Below, piece by piece: positions 60,499-64,000 of a stretch of 64,000 nucleotides of DNA; within the stretch, counting starts at the first letter, position 1, and every line of letters starts with the position of its first letter. The notes beneath the pieces are model-generated. The model saw only the letters and a program-made list of their open reading frames with translations, had not been told where the DNA came from and made no database searches. This DNA is from Batillaria attramentaria (Eukaryota; Mollusca; Gastropoda; Batillariidae). The DNA lies in NCBI GenBank assembly GCA_018292915.2, contig JACVVK020000017.1, forward strand, positions 12,501 to 76,500. Direction: 5' to 3'. Position numbers and translations under genes: made by a program.

Positions 60499-60580
<82 letters not shown>
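60499..60580. repeat. (GT)n microsatellite
   Basis: About 40 GT units. Confidence 0.95.
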
Positions 60581-60583
<3 letters not shown>

Positions 60584-60944
60584 GTTACCGCTTTATGTGT
60601 CAGTATACATGTATTTTATTTATGTATAAGTATATACTTTCGATATATCTTTGTTTCTCATCATTTATACTTAAAGCTGAAATGTCACTTTGTAAATAGC
60701 TAAAAGCCCATAATGGAGGGGATTTCGCGCTATATTATTATTATTATTATTACTATTACTATTATCGTGGGTCACACACGCGTCTATGAGTCACGAGAAA
60801 AGCTGTTTTGAAAATCACGGGCTTGTGGCAAATACACGGGGACAAATTAGACAGAAAAGGGAAAAAAAAACAAACAAACATGGAATCACACATAATCCGG
60901 TGCCTCGGCAGCCAGTCCCTGAAGGGCACAAGCAAAAGACAAGG

Positions 60945-61110
60945 GGATTTTGTCCAGTGGTTAAAGGTATCCCACTTCGGATCCTGAGCCGCCGGGTTCG
61001 AATCCATGGTGGGCAGGAATTCAGAAGGATTTTTCCTTTCCAAATCGAGTCAAAATCACGTGCAGACTTGCCACTTGTACTCAAAAAAATCCCACGTCCA
61101 TCTTTCGAAG
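60945..61110 (+). mobile_element. tRNA-like SINE
   Basis: TTTTGTCCAGTGGTTAAAGG (A-box-like) and CGGGTTCGAATCCATGGTGG (B box), then GAAGGATTTTTCCTTTCC. Single copy in the window. Confidence 0.5.
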
Positions 61111-61208
61111 AAGAGTAGGCTGTGGTCGGTGGCGTGGAAAACAGAAATACTGTCGCACGCACCAGATTGAATAGCAGGGTGGAGGTTTGCACATAAAGTA
61201 GCTCTTAC

Positions 61209-61242
61209 CGGCAGCAGTCTTTCACTGCTTCGTCCTCCAGCC
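61209..61242 (-). CDS. Very small exon linking VWD-like and C8-like parts
   Basis: On the minus strand a GCCGCAG acceptor is followed by a short segment and then the donor GTAAGA. The coding part reads D-E-A-V-K-D-C-C and ends in phase 2 (CG), which with the G of the terminal exon gives Arg and continues into GPHKVEC. Two starts are possible: 61242 (34 nt, needs phase 1 upstream) or, using AG inside CTGGAG, 61234 (26 nt, phase 0). The second fits the preceding exon's donor. The exon is unusually short, but the phase and the Cys-Cys just before the cysteine-rich domain are persuasive. Confidence 0.5.
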
Positions 61243-61299
61243 CTGCGGCGCCATAAGCATTTCAGAAGAGATGGATATGTGCGCCTTGGAGAAGTCTAC

Positions 61300-61333
61300 C
61301 ATACCATACCATACCATACCATACCATACCATA
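61300..61333. repeat. (CCATA)n pentanucleotide repeat
   Basis: About seven CCATA units about 60 bp upstream (minus-strand sense) of the tiny exon. Confidence 0.9.
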
Positions 61334-61488
61334 AATCTGTCTCTCTCATAAACGGTAATGTATACTTATGATAGTCCCGGCGTAGTAGTTCTGGGATTAG
61401 AGCTATGTCTCATAATACTAGTCAAGTACTAGTCAACTTTCTTGACATCAGACCTCTGAAGACCAGGAGTGCGCCATCATGGACCCAC

Positions 61489-61692
61489 CTGGATGCCGAT
61501 GCCTGGGAGAAGTTTCTGAGGGCGTTCGTTTGGGGCGTACGGCCTGAACTTGATCTGCACGTCGCACTCGGGAAAAGAAAAGGTGACGAAACGTTCAGCG
61601 GCGTTGTAGGTTATGCTGATGGAGATCCCGTGCCAGGGCATATCCACGTCCTTCTCGTACGGGTTGGCCTCTTGCCATGGTAGCGTCTCTGT
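61489..61692 (-). CDS. VWD-like beta-domain exon 2
   Basis: On the minus strand, acceptor GTGTTTGCAG, 68 codons in phase 0-0, donor GTGGGT. It reads TETLPWQEANPYEKDVDMPW, then HGISISITYNAAERFVTFSF, then PECDVQIKFRPYAPNERPQK and LLPGIGIQ. The order LP(W)...GISIS....VTFSFP..DVQIKF resembles the second half of a von Willebrand D domain, where LPYS..GISV.....V.TPFGL.V.YD is typical. The canonical CGLCGNYNG loop was not seen, so it is either lost, replaced or in an unrecognised exon. It follows exon 62041-62274 in matching phase. Confidence 0.75.
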
Positions 61693-61744
61693 CTGCAAAC
61701 ACACAGTTGACTGGAACTCTTCCGACCTACCTTTCAACGGTAGG

Positions 61745-61805
61745 TAGTGTGAGCGGTGGTCTAATAGGTAGCGCGTCGGATTTAGCCGCTGCGCTACTAC
61801 TGAAC
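61745..61805 (+). mobile_element. SINE-C head fragment
   Basis: GAGCGGTGGTCTAATAGGTA and GCGCGTCGGATTTAGCCGCT match the SINE-C fragment at 14060-14165 in opposite orientation. Confidence 0.55.
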
Positions 61806-62040
61806 GGCCGTCACCAATGTCACCCCACTTGCTACATCGATACACCCCACTTGCCACACTGCTACATCCAACTTGCTACACTCCACTTGCCCCCCCCCCC
61901 CCCCAACACTCCCCCCCCCCCTCAACCCTCCACCCGCTTGCTACACTGTTACACCCCACACTTGCGAAACACAGTTTAGCCCAAATGTTTTGTCACACCC
62001 TCAATTCTAAATCACCAGTAATTTATTCCGTGTCCCCTAC

Positions 62041-62274
62041 CGATCTGTAGTTCAAGATATGTCGCTGCAGATAGAAGAAGATGTTGTGCTCCATGAGGAA
62101 GTTTCCGCCAGCACCTAGCTGACCGACATACAGAACAACCTCCATGCTTTCCTCAAAGTATCGCCCCCTCTTCACGTGATTGTTGATACCAAACACTTCA
62201 ACACCGCAGTGAGTAGTAGGTGGGGCTCCGCCACTCAAAGGTGTGTAGAATCTGAAATCAACGTTCGCCAACCA
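62041..62274 (-). CDS. VWD-like beta-domain exon 1 (5' part of gene missing)
   Basis: On the minus strand it reads WLANVDFRFYTPLSGGAPPT, then THCGVEVFGINNHVKRGRYF, then EESMEVVLYVGQLGAGGNFL and MEHNIFFYLQRHILNYRS, ending in phase 0 before GTAGGG. The pattern resembles the first half of a VWD-type domain (beta strands, EVVLYVGQ). Two acceptors are possible: AG before TGG (start 62274, phase 0) or TTTCAG (start 62251, phase 2). I give the longer one. A SINE-A fragment ends about 22 nt upstream of the exon. Upstream exons lie beyond what I can recognise, probably outside the window. Confidence 0.68.
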
Positions 62275-62295
62275 CTTAGCATGATAACGGTCCTG

Positions 62296-62470
62296 CTCTG
62301 GAAATGTTCAGCCCACAAAATTTGAGAATAAATGCAATTCTAAGTTCTGAAGCTTAAATAGCTGTGCTGACCCTTCGAACCACGTGATTGTAATGAGTTC
62401 ATGTCCAGTGTGTGAGAGAATGCGTGTGATTCACGTGAGCGTGAGTGAGCATGTTTTTAAAAGATTGAGT
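62296..62470 (+). mobile_element. SINE-A 3' fragment next to an exon
   Basis: GGAAATGTTCAGCCCACAAA through GTCCAGTGTGTGAGAGAATG and CACGTGAGCGTGAGTGAG. It ends about 22 nt from the minus-strand exon start at 62274. Confidence 0.8.
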
Positions 62471-62645
62471 CGGTTGGTCGGTTGGCTGTGGGATTTAATA
62501 ATAATAATAATAGTATTCATAGGGCGCCTATCCCCGGGGAACGAGCTCTAGGCCCCTTACATTCTAAAACCGAAGTTTAAAAAGAAAAAAGAAGAAACAT
62601 TCACTCAGTGTACATTACGTAAAAACAACTAAAAAAAAGTAAAAG

Positions 62646-62647
<2 letters not shown>

Positions 62648-62713
<66 letters not shown>
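62648..62713. repeat. (CA)n microsatellite
   Basis: About 33 CA units. Confidence 0.95.
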
Positions 62714-62714
<1 letters not shown>

Positions 62715-63444
62715 CACGACTGAGTACTGAGTAGAAATGGACAATAAAGTTATCTGTATGATAAAGGATAGAGACAATTTAAATGTCCCTTACGAAGACG
62801 CGACAACAAGGAAAAGCTAAAACTTCCACTTGAGATTTGAAAGCCCTCCGCTTCACCACTGCTCGGTCGTCCCCCCTTCGATAAGTTGGCTGCTGCTGTT
62901 GTTGTTTTTATCGTCGTCGTTGTTGTTTTTGTTGTTGTTGTTGTTCTTCTTCTTCTTCTTCTTGCCTTTCTACATCTTTCGGTTTTTTTTGCTTTTGCGT
63001 TGTCTCATTATTTCTGTTTGAAACTGTTGTTGTTTTTATTTTCGGCCTAACGACACAAAGCAGGCGCTGGCAGAGCAGGTTTGCGCGATTGGTGCATTCG
63101 CAAACACAAAGCCAGTCCGTTAATATACATGTATATATGTACGTATTTCTACTGCGTTCACTAACTTTGTGAGGCAATGCCTGCATGGTAAGGTCAGAGA
63201 CCCCTTCCCGCCGGAATACGTCAGGATCTTGGGGTCGGCTGTTGATTCACAGTAGAAGTCGGCTGCACACATACGTACGCTCACTGCAGTTATGTCGCCT
63301 ACATGTGTATGACACGGTATGTTTTACCTTGCACACATGCACTATTGTCTTATATAACATGTGGTGTATTTTGTTGTTGTTATTGTTGTTGGTGTAATTA
63401 TTGCAGTTTTCTTTCGTTATACATTTTTTTTTTACATTTCATTA

Positions 63445-63580
63445 TCATCTTAATAATAATAATAATAATAAATGGTATTTGTGTATAATAATGATAATAA
63501 TAATAATAATAATAATAATACATAGTTTTATAGAGCGCTGCTCTCCAAATAGCAAGGACTCGGTGCGCTTATAGTTATGA
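63445..63580 (-). repeat. ATA array with SINE-tail-like sequence
   Basis: AATAATAAT runs followed by ATAGAGCGCTGCTCTCCAAA, the reversed arrangement of the GCGCT..ATT tails elsewhere in the window. Confidence 0.5.
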
Positions 63581-63734
63581 ATCACGTAACTATAACGCAT
63601 TATTTAATATTCTTTCATACCCCCAAACGGAGGGAAGGGGTTAAAATCTTTTGAATCAGTCTTTGAAAGTTACCAGATTTCGCCAAAAACACATGTGTGT
63701 TTGTACATTCTGTCAGCGAGAAAACATCAGTCAT

Positions 63735-64000
63735 AGATAGAATAGTCGTAGATGAAATAGTCGTAGATGAGATAGTCGTAAATGGAAAAGTCGTAAATGA
63801 CATAGTCGTAAATGAAATAGTCGTAGATGCAATAGTCGTAAATGAAATAGTCGTAGATGCAATAGTCGTAAATGAAATAGTCGTACATAAAATAGTCGTA
63901 GATGAAATAGTCGTAAATGAAATAGTCGTACATAAAATAGTCGTAGATGAAATAGTTGTAAATGAAATGATCGTAGATAAATAGTCGTAAATGAAATAGT
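63735..64000 (+). repeat. 15-bp minisatellite (ATAGTCGTAGATGAA), runs off the window
   Basis: About 17-18 copies of ATAGTCGTA(A/G)ATGAA with variant positions. A period divisible by three keeps frames open on both strands (V-V-D/N-E-I repeats), but there is no other coding evidence. Confidence 0.92.

Larger units (their letters stand above)
55660..61208 (-). other. Large intron of the minus-strand gene
   Basis: About 5.5 kb, mostly repeats: (GT)n, a 183-bp tandem duplication, (CT)n with an inserted SINE-B, a 2.7-kb trinucleotide satellite, a SINE-A fragment, a tRNA-like repeat near 60.25-60.35 kb, another (GT)n and a further tRNA-like SINE (60.95-61.1 kb). A frame at about 60.21-60.40 kb (minus) with an acceptor-like start was considered as an exon, but the sequence looks retroposon-derived. 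Confidence 0.55.
62275..64000. other. Repeat-rich upstream part of the minus-strand gene
   Basis: No exon recognised. It holds a SINE-A fragment, an ATA-rich SINE-tail fragment (62.50-62.57 kb), (CA)n, a faint SINE-B fragment (about 62.78-62.88 kb), a TTG/TTC-rich stretch (62.89-62.96 kb), a second ATA-rich tail (63.45-63.58 kb) and a 15-bp minisatellite running to the window end. Confidence 0.55.

Overview
This window is animal nuclear DNA. Coding exons are short and separated by long introns with GT..AG borders. The rest is dominated by long (CA/GT)n tracts, tRNA-derived SINEs, small terminal-inverted-repeat (MITE) elements, foldbacks and minisatellites. No bacterial or viral gene organisation is visible. 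The repeat style and the kinase type suggest an invertebrate, most likely a gastropod mollusc; this is inference, since no species-diagnostic gene is present.

Gene 1, plus strand, about 5.1-41.1 kb: the 3' part of a large serine/threonine kinase gene. Twelve to thirteen phase-compatible exons encode, in order, the catalytic loop, DFG and activation segment, the lower C-lobe, a UBA-like helical segment, basic and proline-rich linkers, one 710-codon low-complexity exon, and several short C-terminal exons ending in a stop at 41061. The family is CAMK/AMPK-related, possibly HUNK-like. The N-lobe is not in the window, so the gene starts upstream. The frame closes over about 1,332 codons only if three single-base C-run indels (near 6810, 7878 and 35043) are allowed. 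They are either assembly errors or real lesions.

Gene 2, minus strand, about 62.3-55.3 kb: the 3' end of a probable secreted protein. Two exons look like part of a von Willebrand D-type beta domain. A tiny linking exon and a cysteine-rich terminal exon with C8-like spacing follow, with the stop at 55347-55349. Its last large intron holds a 2.7-kb higher-order CTA/CTG trinucleotide satellite.

Between and inside the genes: 41.1-55.3 kb shows no convincing gene and is filled with repeats. Recognisable families are SINE-A (tRNA head, conserved body, ATT tail), SINE-B (tRNA head, 3' end rich in CCCAAACACCCACCC), and two or three further tRNA-like SINEs. There are several TIR elements, two large foldbacks, and minisatellites with periods of 15, 16, about 65, about 75 and about 183 bp. 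Several repeats lie against splice sites: complementary CA/GT tracts flank exon C, SINEs lie within 13-22 nt of two splice sites, an acceptor is duplicated before exon L, and inverted copies of one MITE flank exons E-K.
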